This document shows, one piece after another, positions 9,052 through 17,389 of a stretch of DNA of 64,000 nucleotides. The notes beneath the pieces are model-generated. The model did no database searches and was not told the DNA's origin. It worked only from the letters and a program-made list of their open reading frames with translations. Every line of letters starts with the position of its first letter. The first letter of the stretch is position 1. Source of the stretch: Ochrobactrum vermis (GTDB lineage Bacteria; Pseudomonadota; Alphaproteobacteria; Rhizobiales; Rhizobiaceae). The position numbers and the translations under genes were made by a program. The stretch covers positions 2,049,501-2,113,500 of the forward strand of contig NZ_PCOC01000002.1 of the NCBI RefSeq assembly GCF_002975205.1, in the 5' to 3' direction.

Positions 9052-9819
9052 ATGGATGACCCTGCCATTGAGGAGCGTAGTCGACTGTTCGTTGGCTCAG
9101 TAGAAAAATGCTTCAGAATAATCGAGGCTTTTTCCGGTGCCCGCTATTTTACCCTCGCCGAACTATGTGTACGCTCCGGCTTTGATAAAAGCACGGTTCA
9201 AAGGATGACCCACACCCTTGCCGAACTAGGCTATCTTGAACAATGCCCGACAACGCGTCGTTTTGCGCTTTCGAACCGGACGCTTGATCTGTCCTATCAT
9301 TTCCTCCGCAACCATCCTCTTATTGAACGAGCAACACCAATGCTCATCGAGTTGCGGAGAGAATTCGATGAGCGCGTAGATTTGAGCCTATTTGACGGCA
9401 GTACCCTGGTTTATGCCCAACGCCTTCAAAGCCAGCGTGAGCATTACTACACCACGTTGGCGGGGCGGCGAATTCCCCTCTATTGTACGGCTGGTGGTCG
9501 AGCGGTGCTCTCTTGTCTCCCTGCCGACAAAGCAGAGGACATCGTGACCTCGGCAGAGAAACAATCCTTCACTCGTTTCACTCGCGTGAAGGATGATGAT
9601 ATCCTTGCTGAGATTGAAGCAACGCGGAAGCGCGGTTATGGCCTTGCGCGAAATGAGCTCATTGAAAATGAACTGGTGATCGCTACGGCGATTACCGACG
9701 AAAGTAATACCCCCATAGCTGCGGTGCATGTGGCCGCGAACTCTGCTCGTTGGACGGATAAGGAATTCGCGGACAAAGTCGTGCCCGGTATGCTCAGAGC
9801 AGTTTCATTCCTCAGATAG
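9052..9819 (+). CDS. IclR-family transcriptional regulator
   Basis: 255 residues. The N-terminal winged helix covers roughly residues 12-80 (VEKCFRIIEAFSGARYFTLA, GFDKSTVQRMTHTLAELGYL). The C-terminal IclR effector domain follows, with PLYCTAGGRAVLSCLP and KRGYGLARNELIENE. Such proteins bind a palindromic operator and sense a small molecule, often an aromatic or other carbon source. The gene points toward the cassette transcribed from the opposite strand, and the two 3' ends overlap by 15 bases. Its own promoter region carries the 13-bp palindrome that also precedes the MFS gene, so I infer it controls that operon and itself. The ribosome site is weak (GTGGA). Confidence 0.92.
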   Translation: MDDPAIEERSRLFVGSVEKCFRIIEAFSGARYFTLAELCVRSGFDKSTVQRMTHTLAELGYLEQCPTTRRFALSNRTLDLSYHFLRNHPLIERATPMLIELRREFDERVDLSLFDGSTLVYAQRLQSQREHYYTTLAGRRIPLYCTAGGRAVLSCLPADKAEDIVTSAEKQSFTRFTRVKDDDILAEIEATRKRGYGLARNELIENELVIATAITDESNTPIAAVHVAANSARWTDKEFADKVVPGMLRAVSFLR

Positions 9820-10617
9820 TGAAATCAGTACCGGATCGATCGGATGTTCTTTTGGGAAGCGACCGATCATCCACCCGCCATCGACCGCCAATGTATGTCC
9901 GGTTATGTAGGCAGCTTCATCGGACGCGAGAAACCGTATTGCTCGCGCCACGTCTTCGGGTTGCCCTAGCCTTCTGATAGGCGCTTGATCCACCAATATC
10001 TTGGTACGCCACGGCTGTGTATGAATTCGCTCCTGAACGAGCGGCGTTTCAATCAACCCCGGCGCGACAGCATTCACGCGTATTCCCGAGGGGCCCAGAT
10101 CGTTGGCCATCTGCCGGGTCAATCCGATCAGAGCTGCCTTCGAAGTTGAGTACCCAGCACAGTTTTCAGCGCCTACAACACCAAAGACAGATGCAACGTT
10201 TACAATTGCTCCGCTCCGCCGTTGAGCAACAAAGCGCTTTGAGGCCCACCGAGACAGCCGAAACGCTGAAACAAGATTGACATCGAGATAGCGGTGCATC
10301 TCCTCATCGGTGGTATCCAAAGCATGATGACCTTTTCCGATGCCTGCATTATTGACCAGAACATCGATATCACCTTGCAGCTTTGCAAGAACATCGTCCA
10401 ACTGCTCTGGCAATTCGGGATCAGATACATCCGCTATATGAGGCCATATGTTGTCTTCGCGCTCGCAAAGACGTTGAAGATCCTCAGCAAGCACGTCGAC
10501 CGCAACAACGCGGGCACCAGCACGCACCAGGGCACGACATGTTGCCGCCCCTATGCCCCGTGCGCCACCGGTTACAACTGCCCATTTCCCTTGCAGCGAC
10601 ATATAGTCGACCTTCAT
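9805..10617 (-). CDS. Short-chain dehydrogenase/reductase (SDR)
   Basis: 270 residues from the ATG at 10617. I prefer this start over the upstream one at 10635 because AAGGAGG lies 7 bases before it. The cofactor loop is TGGARGIG, followed by NNAGIG, the serine strand VNVASVFGVVG, the catalytic YSTSK, and the classical closing segment APIRRLGQPEDVARAIRFLA with ITGHTLAVDGG. It is a cytoplasmic NAD(P)-dependent oxidoreductase of the classical SDR type; substrate unknown. It is the last gene of the leftward cassette, 14 bases after the other SDR gene. Its 3' end overlaps the 3' end of the iclR-type gene by 15 bases. Confidence 0.92.
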   Translation of the reverse strand: MKVDYMSLQGKWAVVTGGARGIGAATCRALVRAGARVVAVDVLAEDLQRLCEREDNIWPHIADVSDPELPEQLDDVLAKLQGDIDVLVNNAGIGKGHHALDTTDEEMHRYLDVNLVSAFRLSRWASKRFVAQRRSGAIVNVASVFGVVGAENCAGYSTSKAALIGLTRQMANDLGPSGIRVNAVAPGLIETPLVQERIHTQPWRTKILVDQAPIRRLGQPEDVARAIRFLASDEAAYITGHTLAVDGGWMIGRFPKEHPIDPVLISLSEE

Positions 10618-10631
10618 GTCATCCTCCTTGA

Positions 10632-11357
10632 TCAAAATGTCGGCGCCCCACCTACAGAGCGACCTCCATCCACGACGAGGACTTGCCCCGTAATAAAACT
10701 CGCACGTTCATCTGCAAAAAAGGCTACGGCATTGGCAATGTCTTCGGGGGTCCCCACCCGGTTGATTGGTTGTTCTGCAACCATGTCTTTCCACGCCTCG
10801 CCCCTGCTTAACAGCATGTCCGTAAGGATTGCTCCAGGCGCAACAGCGTTAACGCATATTGACCGATGAGCCAGTTCCAGGGCCAAAGACTTCGTCATGC
10901 TTATGACCGCTCCCTTTGACGCACTATAGTGGGCGGTGCCCCGGCCACCGAACGCGGCTCTCGAAGTCAGATTGATTATGCGACCACCATCAGGCATCGC
11001 CAGCAGAACATTTTTCGTGAAACGAAAAGTAGCCGAGACGTTGACGTTGTACTGTCGATCAAAGTCGTCACCGCTGATTTCGTTGAAGGGCTTCACGGAA
11101 AAGATGGCTGCATTATTGACAAGAACAACCGGGCTGATCCCAAGCTTACGCAGAAAATCCTGATGCGCACCCTCGTTTGTCAGATCGAAAGAAGCTCCAA
11201 AGGCATCACACCCGTCTTTCTGGACAAGCGCTACGGTTTTCTCAACAGACTCCGCGTCGAGATCACAACAAGCGACCTGAAAACCATCTAAGGCAAGCCT
11301 TCGGGCTGTAGCGCGACCAATCCCGCCGCCAGCTCCTGTCACGATTGCGAGTGCCAT
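10632..11357 (-). CDS. Short-chain dehydrogenase/reductase (SDR)
   Basis: 241 residues of classical SDR. TGAGGGIGRATA binds the cofactor, NNAA and the catalytic YSASK are present, and DGGRSVGGAP closes the fold. AGAGGAAGGG precedes the ATG. Together with the adjacent SDR it could oxidise an alcohol released by the upstream acylase or deacetylase, an inference from operon order only. Similarity to the neighbouring SDR is that of the general family, not of a recent duplication. Confidence 0.92.
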   Translation of the reverse strand: MALAIVTGAGGGIGRATARRLALDGFQVACCDLDAESVEKTVALVQKDGCDAFGASFDLTNEGAHQDFLRKLGISPVVLVNNAAIFSVKPFNEISGDDFDRQYNVNVSATFRFTKNVLLAMPDGGRIINLTSRAAFGGRGTAHYSASKGAVISMTKSLALELAHRSICVNAVAPGAILTDMLLSRGEAWKDMVAEQPINRVGTPEDIANAVAFFADERASFITGQVLVVDGGRSVGGAPTF

Positions 11358-11402
11358 CTAAGACCCTTCCTCTTAACGTTGAACGACTTTTCCATCCAGC
11401 GG

Positions 11403-13757
11403 TCAATTCACCGGCTTTCGATCAGCAGGTAACAGCTTTATCGTGGCTGTCGTATGTGCCTCAATCTTGTCTCGGGAATAAATGAGCGGCTTGAGTTCGC
11501 AGTCTTGCCAGCTTTTACCAAGGTCCGCGAAGTGTACTGATCCGGGTACACCGCTTTGCCCCGGATTGTTGATAAAAAGACTGTTATCCCAACCGCCTAC
11601 ATCAATAACCATTCGCACCGAAGGCCCGCCTACGACGCTAAAATCGCTCCAACGATACGTTGCATAGTTGAGGGTAGAGCCGCTGCCACCGAGGGCGACC
11701 GGATCAAGCGACCAGTTATGATCGGTGAGTCTCTGAAGGGGATGACAAAGGTGCAACTTATGCAGTTGCCCCCATGACCATTCTGATGGCTTTTGGCCCA
11801 GCAGTTGGAAACACTCCATCAAAGCTGCCGCTAGGCTTTGCTTTAAAGCACCCTGTGTCTCGCCGTCGAGCGTAGCTCTTTCCACCCACTCCGCGACACT
11901 TGGTGGATCGAGAGGCATAAGAAGCGGGATCACCTTGTCGTCTGCACCTTCAAGCTTAGCAATGAGCGGGCCGAGATGTTTAGTAAGCCATACTTCGAAG
12001 AGCGCTGCTGATGAGGAACTAGCCTCCAGATCGCCATTCCATAGATCTAGCAACTGCCAGGAAGGCTCATCGCAAAGATAACCACGCACTTCTCTGAGTT
12101 TGCTCAGGATTCGTATGGCGATTGGAGAAACGGTCGAAGCCTGGAGGCGAATGCTGTCTTGCAACGTCAGTAATTGCTCTGACGCCAGTTTCTGATGCAA
12201 GGTATCGTGACGGCTGCTATCCAGCCACTCATACCCGATAGGAGCATTACTTCTCGTCCATTCGTCGGGAATATTCATTGCGTTCGCCGTAGCGATAAAG
12301 CCCCGTTCAGGGTTGATTTCCGCCGGTGTGTCGCTCGGCGATAAGTATCCTTCCCACTCATAGCGGCCATCTCCGGGAACGGGCATCAATCCATCCCAGT
12401 TCTTTCTGATCGGCGCAGCTCCTGAAGGTTTCCACGCTATCGTATTAGAAGTATCCGCATAAATGTGATTGACAGATGGACAGCCCCACCCTTCCAGTGC
12501 CGCCGTATAGTCAAGATAGTTGCGCGCCCGCATCACGGCGAGGCTCGCCATGTAGGGAGCCATGCCTGCATCCATCCATACCGTCCGCAGGCTGAAAGCT
12601 CTGTTATTCGCACGGTCTTCAAATATGACGGGACCATGCCTGGTGAACTTCAACTCGACCTTCTGATCGTCATGGCCCTTTACTGGAATCTGCTCCTCGA
12701 CGATCCTAAAGCTCTCCCATTCCCCATTATAGAAATAGCACGATGGGTCATCCTCGCATGTCTCGTAGAAGTATATGTCTTCCTGATCGGCACCGAAGAT
12801 TGTGAGGCCAAATGCAGCTGTTCCGTTATGTCCCATTGATATGCCCGGAACCATCGGCTCACCAGCACCAACAGCATCGAATCCGGGCATGGAAAGATGC
12901 ACGACATAACGGATCGACGGCAGCACATGTGTGCGGTGTGGATCGAGCGCGAGAATTGGGCGACCTGTGACGGTCTTGTCTCCAGAAATGGCCCAGTTGT
13001 TGGAGCCTTCTTCAAACGAGGCTCTGACGATTTCGCCGGATGGTGTTACCGACGTCCATCTTTGGGCTTCGTCAAGACTTGCGATCAAGCGTTCGTTTGA
13101 AAACGTCGCCGGGCTCACAGCCAGCTGAAAGTCGCGTAGAATCCGATCGGAAATGATCGCCGGATCAAAACCATCTACTAGTTCTGGAACCTTACTGTGA
13201 GAGAGTTTTTTGCGAAGTCCGTCCAGTTTCGCTGCCTGTTCGCCGCCGACCAATGCAAATATCTTCGAGCGAAGCGCCTCTGACGAGGCATTTCTCGTCA
13301 GCGAATGTGTCCTGACGCGAACAACATCTTCCGGTTTCCAGCGATCTGGTCGGTTCCCGAGCAGCTCAAACTCCGGCGGAAAACAGAAATCACCTGCGTC
13401 ACAGCCATCGATATAAGCATTGATGCCATGGGTAAACGCAGTGCATATTTCTTCTGAATTCTGTCCATATGCCTTCCACTCTGCTCCCATCTCACCGCGA
13501 TAGAGAAACAATCGCGATGCCCGGTCCTGCTCAAGATATCCTGGCCCGAAATCTCGAGCGAGCAACCCGAGCCCCCTCTTCCGTGCGATATCAATCTGCC
13601 ACAAACGATCCCGCGCAGCATTCCATCCCTGCGCAAAAAAAAGATCATACAGGTTGGCCGCTTCGATATGGGCAACACCCCATTGGTCGACTTTAATGCT
13701 GATAGTCGAACCGATGCCCGCGATCTTGTATTCGTTGGATATGTGCTGAGAGTTCAT
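11403..13757 (-). CDS. Penicillin-acylase-family Ntn hydrolase without signal peptide
   Basis: 784 residues, the family's usual size for an alpha-spacer-beta precursor. The autoproteolytic junction is visible at Gly251-Ser252 (FEEGSNNWAISG); Ser252 would become the beta-chain N-terminal nucleophile. Further family marks are DQWGVAHIEA near the N-terminus, PILALDPHRT, ISMGHNGTAAFGLT and ADTSNTIAWKPSGAAPIRK. Relatives cleave acyl amides such as penicillin G, N-acyl-homoserine lactones or N-acyl amino acids and are normally periplasmic. No hydrophobic export signal is seen here, so a cytoplasmic enzyme acting on an imported amide is likely. It lies in the IclR-controlled cassette, 45 bp before the SDR gene. 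Base composition is more AT-rich than in the transporter operons. Confidence 0.9.
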   Translation of the reverse strand: MNSQHISNEYKIAGIGSTISIKVDQWGVAHIEAANLYDLFFAQGWNAARDRLWQIDIARKRGLGLLARDFGPGYLEQDRASRLFLYRGEMGAEWKAYGQNSEEICTAFTHGINAYIDGCDAGDFCFPPEFELLGNRPDRWKPEDVVRVRTHSLTRNASSEALRSKIFALVGGEQAAKLDGLRKKLSHSKVPELVDGFDPAIISDRILRDFQLAVSPATFSNERLIASLDEAQRWTSVTPSGEIVRASFEEGSNNWAISGDKTVTGRPILALDPHRTHVLPSIRYVVHLSMPGFDAVGAGEPMVPGISMGHNGTAAFGLTIFGADQEDIYFYETCEDDPSCYFYNGEWESFRIVEEQIPVKGHDDQKVELKFTRHGPVIFEDRANNRAFSLRTVWMDAGMAPYMASLAVMRARNYLDYTAALEGWGCPSVNHIYADTSNTIAWKPSGAAPIRKNWDGLMPVPGDGRYEWEGYLSPSDTPAEINPERGFIATANAMNIPDEWTRSNAPIGYEWLDSSRHDTLHQKLASEQLLTLQDSIRLQASTVSPIAIRILSKLREVRGYLCDEPSWQLLDLWNGDLEASSSSAALFEVWLTKHLGPLIAKLEGADDKVIPLLMPLDPPSVAEWVERATLDGETQGALKQSLAAALMECFQLLGQKPSEWSWGQLHKLHLCHPLQRLTDHNWSLDPVALGGSGSTLNYATYRWSDFSVVGGPSVRMVIDVGGWDNSLFINNPGQSGVPGSVHFADLGKSWQDCELKPLIYSRDKIEAHTTATIKLLPADRKPVN

Positions 13758-13872
13758 TACCGCCTACAGAATAAGTCATTCATCGGGATGATTGGACACG
13801 CACAATCGGACGTGTTCAAAGGCGGCGAAGACGCTGATCGCGCCTCACCGACTTTGACTAAAGGAATACGGA

Positions 13873-14766
13873 TTAAATAGCTTGAGCAACGTGCTCTGCT
13901 ATTTGCCGATGCGTTGCGAACCACACATCGCCTTTGCTCTGAGCAGCCCGAATAAGCTCCTCAACGATCCATATGCGAGAGCGATATCCGATGATGTGAG
14001 GATGCATCGTGAGCTGGAAAAGCTCGCCTTCCTCGTAGGCCTGATCAAATTCTCTCATAAATATGGCAAGGACGTCTTCCGGTCCTATGTGCGGACGCAA
14101 AGACTCAAACCTGCTCATCATGAAGTACGGAGCGTCATCCCTGATCCATTCCACAGGTATTTCGACAACCCCAGTCGGCTCCCCGTTTTCCATCAACTCA
14201 TAGCAATTGTCGTCAGCCATCAGAGACGAGTCGTAGCGTAATCCCATCTCGCGAATGATGGAAAGTGTACTGTCGGAAAAATCCCATGATGGTGTGCGGA
14301 TCCCCACAGGGCGAATACCGGTGATCTTTTCCAGCATATCCGCGCTCCGCAGCATAAGATCACGTTCATTTTCAGCGGGGAGGATGGAATTCAATTCATG
14401 AATCCAGCCATGCATCCCAATCTCGTGTCCGGCGTCGATGACCGCCTTCTGTTCTTCCGGATATAGCTGGGCAACAACAGCGGGAACATAGAAACTCGCT
14501 TTGATAGCGTATTTGTTCAGGAGGGAAAGGACACGAGGCATTCCTCGACGATTGCCGTATTGTCCCCATGACAAACGCCCGAGAGATTTACCTCCATCCC
14601 TCAGCTCGTTAGTTTCATGATCCACGTCAAACGAGAGGGCGATAGCGCAACGTTTGCCATCCGGCCACGGTGGAGTCAGTGACTTTCCCGCGCGAACCTT
14701 GTTGACGCGATTGCGCCAGACGTCATCCGGCCACTGCCATGGTTTCAAGGTTTCAAAATCTGTCAT
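13873..14766 (-). CDS. NodB-fold polysaccharide deacetylase-family hydrolase (PuuE/PgdA-like)
   Basis: 297 residues. The NodB motif 1 is SFDVDHE (Asp47, Asp49) and motif 2 is GHEIGMHGWIHE, with His119 and His123 as probable metal ligands with Asp49. A later RTPSWDFS matches motif 3, and the C-terminal LTMHPHIIGYRSR supplies the last His. This branch includes cytoplasmic PuuE-type amidohydrolases and the Helicobacter HP0310-like deacetylase rather than secreted chitin deacetylases; no signal peptide is seen. AAAGGAGG precedes the ATG 12 bases after the MFS stop. It probably removes an N-acyl or related amide group from the compound imported by the MFS protein; the substrate is not known. Confidence 0.87.
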   Translation of the reverse strand: MTDFETLKPWQWPDDVWRNRVNKVRAGKSLTPPWPDGKRCAIALSFDVDHETNELRDGGKSLGRLSWGQYGNRRGMPRVLSLLNKYAIKASFYVPAVVAQLYPEEQKAVIDAGHEIGMHGWIHELNSILPAENERDLMLRSADMLEKITGIRPVGIRTPSWDFSDSTLSIIREMGLRYDSSLMADDNCYELMENGEPTGVVEIPVEWIRDDAPYFMMSRFESLRPHIGPEDVLAIFMREFDQAYEEGELFQLTMHPHIIGYRSRIWIVEELIRAAQSKGDVWFATHRQIAEHVAQAI

Positions 14767-14778
14767 GAAAATCCTCCT

Positions 14779-16077
14779 TTACTTCAGTTCTAACTTTGCC
14801 GTTTCGGGCAAACGGGAAAGAACCAACATCGTAATCAGTGCGGCCGGGATAAGATAAAAGTAAGTCGGTGATAGCGGAGATCCCGTTACCTTGATCAGCC
14901 ACGTTGCCATGAAGGGAGCAAAGCCACCGAAGATCGCCGCCGCCATCGTATATCCTATCGACATCCATGTTGACCGCATATGAGTGGGGAATATCTCGGA
15001 GATGGCGGCAGGCCCTGGCCCGGAATAAAGAGCCATGACTACTCCCAACACGATCTGGACTGCCAGTATCGTTGCAAATGACGCGCCATCTGCGATAAGC
15101 GAGAAAAGAGGATAGACCAACACGATCGCAGCCAGGGTGCTTCCGATCAAAAGAGGCTTGCGGCCAATCTTGTCCGAGACATGACCAAGAAGCGGTACAG
15201 CTAGAATCATGGCGATAAGTCCACCCGTATTTGCCCAAAGCGCTTGTGAAGCTGAGAGGCCGCCGTATTTCTGCGTAAATGTGGGCATGTAGGCCAGCAA
15301 TGTATAATAGGCGACGGTCCAGAAGATTGTGAAACCAAAGGCGCGCAGACCTAAACGTGGACCGCTGATCTCGGGCTCGGGCAGCGGATCGGTCGCCGAC
15401 TGTGCTTCTTCAAATGCAGGCGTTTCATCGACACTCCTCCGAATGAACACCCCAACCACGAGTAGCGCGGCCCCCAGCAGAAATGGAATTCGCCATCCCC
15501 AGGAGATCATATCCTCCGTGGAAATGAGGGATGTTAGGACCGCAGCGACGGCGGAGCCAAGCAGAGTCCCCCCCGCAGTACTTACCTGTTGGAAAGAGCC
15601 GAAGAAACCGCGACGATCTTTGGGTGCCCATTCGATAATGAAAGCAGTAGAAGCACCCCATTCACCACCGCCGGCAACACCTTGGACAATTCTCAAAGCT
15701 ACCAGCAAAACTGGGGCCAGAAGACCAATTTGCTCATAGGATGGCAATATACCTATACCAATGGTGCCAATTGCCATCATTATCAGGGTTAGCACCAAAG
15801 CGAACTTGCGGCCTTTCGTGTCCCCGAGACGACCAATTATCACACCGCCGAACGGTCGCGCGAGAAAACCAACGCCGAAGGCCGCAAAGGTTGCGAGCAA
15901 CGATGCTGTGGGGTCGTCCGAAGGAAAGAACTTGACCGAAATCATGGTGGCCAGGAAGGCGTAGACGCCAAAGTCATACCATTCCAGCATATTCCCTATT
16001 GAAGCGGCCCAAATGGCCTTTTTCGCGTTTCGATCCATTTTGGACCGAACGGAAACGGTATCCGCAGCGAAAGTCAT
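14779..16077 (-). CDS. MFS permease, metabolite:H+ symporter (ProP/ShiA) type
   Basis: 432 residues with about twelve membrane helices. The start is the ATG at 16077, preceded by GGGGATC; the open frame continues upstream but would run through the palindromic operator. The signature loop is GRLGDTKGRK after ARPFGGVII, and WYDFGVYAFLATMIS is typical of the MHS subfamily, which imports proline/betaine, shikimate, citrate or alpha-ketoglutarate-like compounds with protons. It is the first gene of the leftward cassette, so it would import the compound attacked by the acylase and deacetylase. The 13-bp IclR-type palindrome ends 23 bp from its start codon. Confidence 0.92.
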   Translation of the reverse strand: MTFAADTVSVRSKMDRNAKKAIWAASIGNMLEWYDFGVYAFLATMISVKFFPSDDPTASLLATFAAFGVGFLARPFGGVIIGRLGDTKGRKFALVLTLIMMAIGTIGIGILPSYEQIGLLAPVLLVALRIVQGVAGGGEWGASTAFIIEWAPKDRRGFFGSFQQVSTAGGTLLGSAVAAVLTSLISTEDMISWGWRIPFLLGAALLVVGVFIRRSVDETPAFEEAQSATDPLPEPEISGPRLGLRAFGFTIFWTVAYYTLLAYMPTFTQKYGGLSASQALWANTGGLIAMILAVPLLGHVSDKIGRKPLLIGSTLAAIVLVYPLFSLIADGASFATILAVQIVLGVVMALYSGPGPAAISEIFPTHMRSTWMSIGYTMAAAIFGGFAPFMATWLIKVTGSPLSPTYFYLIPAALITMLVLSRLPETAKLELK

Positions 16078-16100
16078 GGCATGATCCCCATTCTGTTTGT

Positions 16101-16127
16101 ATTGCAATGCAATATTATGTATTGCAT
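16101..16127. promoter_or_regulatory. Candidate IclR operator (copy 2) with an extra half-site
   Basis: ATTGCAATGCAAT at 16101-16113 is identical to the palindrome in front of the iclR-type gene and lies 24 bases upstream of the MFS start. A further ATTGCAT (16121-16127) follows 7 bases beyond, so two dimers could bind side by side. Position suggests control of the MFS-deacetylase-acylase-SDR operon. Confidence 0.7.
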
Positions 16128-16402
16128 TTATAGTGACCAGAGTTCTTCGTTTCGTCAACTGATATGTTTTGAATGGTGATTAGTTCAGCCCTGCGTTTCA
16201 GAGCTTCAAAATTGCCCAAAAGGGAAGGCCTGAATCGAATGTTGTAAACTTAAAAAATGACTCGCACTCTGAAAAATCCTTAGCATTACGACAGTTTAAA
16301 CAAGATTTATATGTAATTTCGTTTTGAATAAATCCACTCCAATTGAATTCAAATTTGGAACAACTGAAAAATAACTAAAAAGATCCACCTATTTTTCTTC
16401 AT

Positions 16403-16627
16403 TTAATCCAGATAGAGAAAATACCACATGCTGCGTGTGCGATTCTCAGACTCTTTAACCGATCTATGGCACCGTCTGGACCAGGCGAAGGTTCGTTCGA
16501 CAACCCAACATCTGATGGTCTGATTCCGACATTTGCATCCCTCGGATTTGGATGCCGAGCAAGTGTCAAAATCAAACCATTCGGCAAGACCTCGAAGCTC
16601 TCGGCACGTGGGCAGATTGCTTGGCAT
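16403..16627 (-). pseudogene. Remnant of an IS5-family transposase C-terminus
   Basis: Reading leftward from about 16513 the frame gives CWVVERTFAWSRRCHRSVKE, which matches the conserved RWVVERTFAWLxRxRRLAKD block at the C-terminus of IS5/IS427-type DDE transposases, including the catalytic-region Glu. It ends at a TAA at 16403-16405. The upstream part of the frame is not recognisable and is crossed by the 35-bp inverted repeat. No intact transposase frame exists nearby. It is the right-hand IS fragment beside the IclR-controlled cassette. Confidence 0.65.
16520..16573 (+). repeat. Inverted repeat copy A (partner at 17217-17270)
   Basis: Bases 16520-16554 are a perfect 35-bp reverse complement of 17236-17270; the match continues imperfectly over about 19 more bases, giving a 54-bp repeat. 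The outer arm GATTCCGACATTTG is intact here, while the inner arm is degraded. It overlaps the IS5 transposase remnant. Confidence 0.9.
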
Positions 16628-16731
16628 TTTTATGATTTAGATTACCGCCGCTCGACGGCGCGTCGTCAGCAGGATATAACCGCCGTGGCGACAGAGGACG
16701 ATTTAAAGGCTCTCAGAGAGCTAGGACTGGT

Positions 16732-16755
16732 GGGATCAGACTTCGTTCTGATCCC
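16732..16755. terminator. Strong hairpin in a non-coding stretch
   Basis: Perfect 9-bp stem GGGATCAGA/TCTGATCCC (16732-16740 with 16747-16755) with a 6-nt loop CTTCGT. A run GGCTTTTTGAGC follows 7 bases later on the plus strand, so it could act as a terminator for rightward transcription, but no intact gene lies directly upstream. Confidence 0.5.
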
Positions 16756-17216
16756 GTTGAATGGCTTTTTGAGCTTTTGAATAAACAGCGCCAGTTGGTC
16801 GAACATCAGGCGTCATCCTATGGCAGACATGCTGAAGAAATGTCGCCGTAGATTCGGAGCGGCAAAAACGTTTCTCTCGCTGCCGCATATTCCGTTGGGA
16901 TAGGGCGCGCGAGGCGCATAAAACGGGCCAGACCGTGGACAAATAATCGGGGCTGATCTACCCCTGATTAACACAAGCGCTACCCACTTCATCGCGGTCG
17001 TCAGAACGGCTCGAAACGACAATCAAAGTGTTGCCATTTGTTTTCGCAGTTCCTGCCATTTTTTACCTGCTGAATTTGCGCGCTTCAAGATTACGCTTAT
17101 CGAGGGTGATTGCTAATGGATTGAATTTGACGTTTGATATCAGTCCGACATAGATCCCGTTTCAAACGTCGAATTCAAAAAATCTACGAGAACATAAACC
17201 TAATAGTGGTCCTCTC

Positions 17217-17270
17217 GATTCCGACATTTGTTCGACATCCAAATCCGAGGGATGCAAATGTCGGAATCAG
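17217..17270 (-). repeat. Inverted repeat copy B, itself a 52-bp palindromic unit
   Basis: Bases 17236-17270 are the exact reverse complement of 16520-16554. In this copy the unit is symmetrical: GATTCCGACATTTG (17217-17230) and CAAATGTCGGAATC (17255-17268) are perfect 14-bp terminal inverted repeats of a 52-bp element. It could fold into a hairpin, be a MITE-like element, or serve as an operator. It lies about 120 bp before the ATG of the LytTR regulator. Confidence 0.85.
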
Positions 17271-17389
17271 ATCACTAGCGTCGATACGGCAAAAATGAAA
17301 AACATCTAACTCATTGAATTTACTGGTGTCTCTTGCGTGAATCGAACACAACTCTATCGCTACGAAAGATATGGTATAAAAATAGCAAG

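Larger units (their letters stand above)
16128..17389. other. Gene-free, AT-richer stretch with IS debris and inverted repeats
   Basis: About 1.26 kb without an intact gene. Besides the IS5 remnant, the two inverted-repeat copies and the hairpin, it contains GACGTTTGA near 17128 and its complement TCAAACGTC near 17162. Short frames at 16466-16780 (plus) and 16736-16942 (minus) have no ribosome site or recognisable family. The right end must hold the promoter of the LytTR regulator. Confidence 0.5.

Noticed and set aside
16466..16780. Plus-strand 104-codon frame in the IS-debris region
   Set aside because: It is antisense to the IS5 transposase remnant and runs through the inverted repeat and the 16732-16755 hairpin; no ribosome site.
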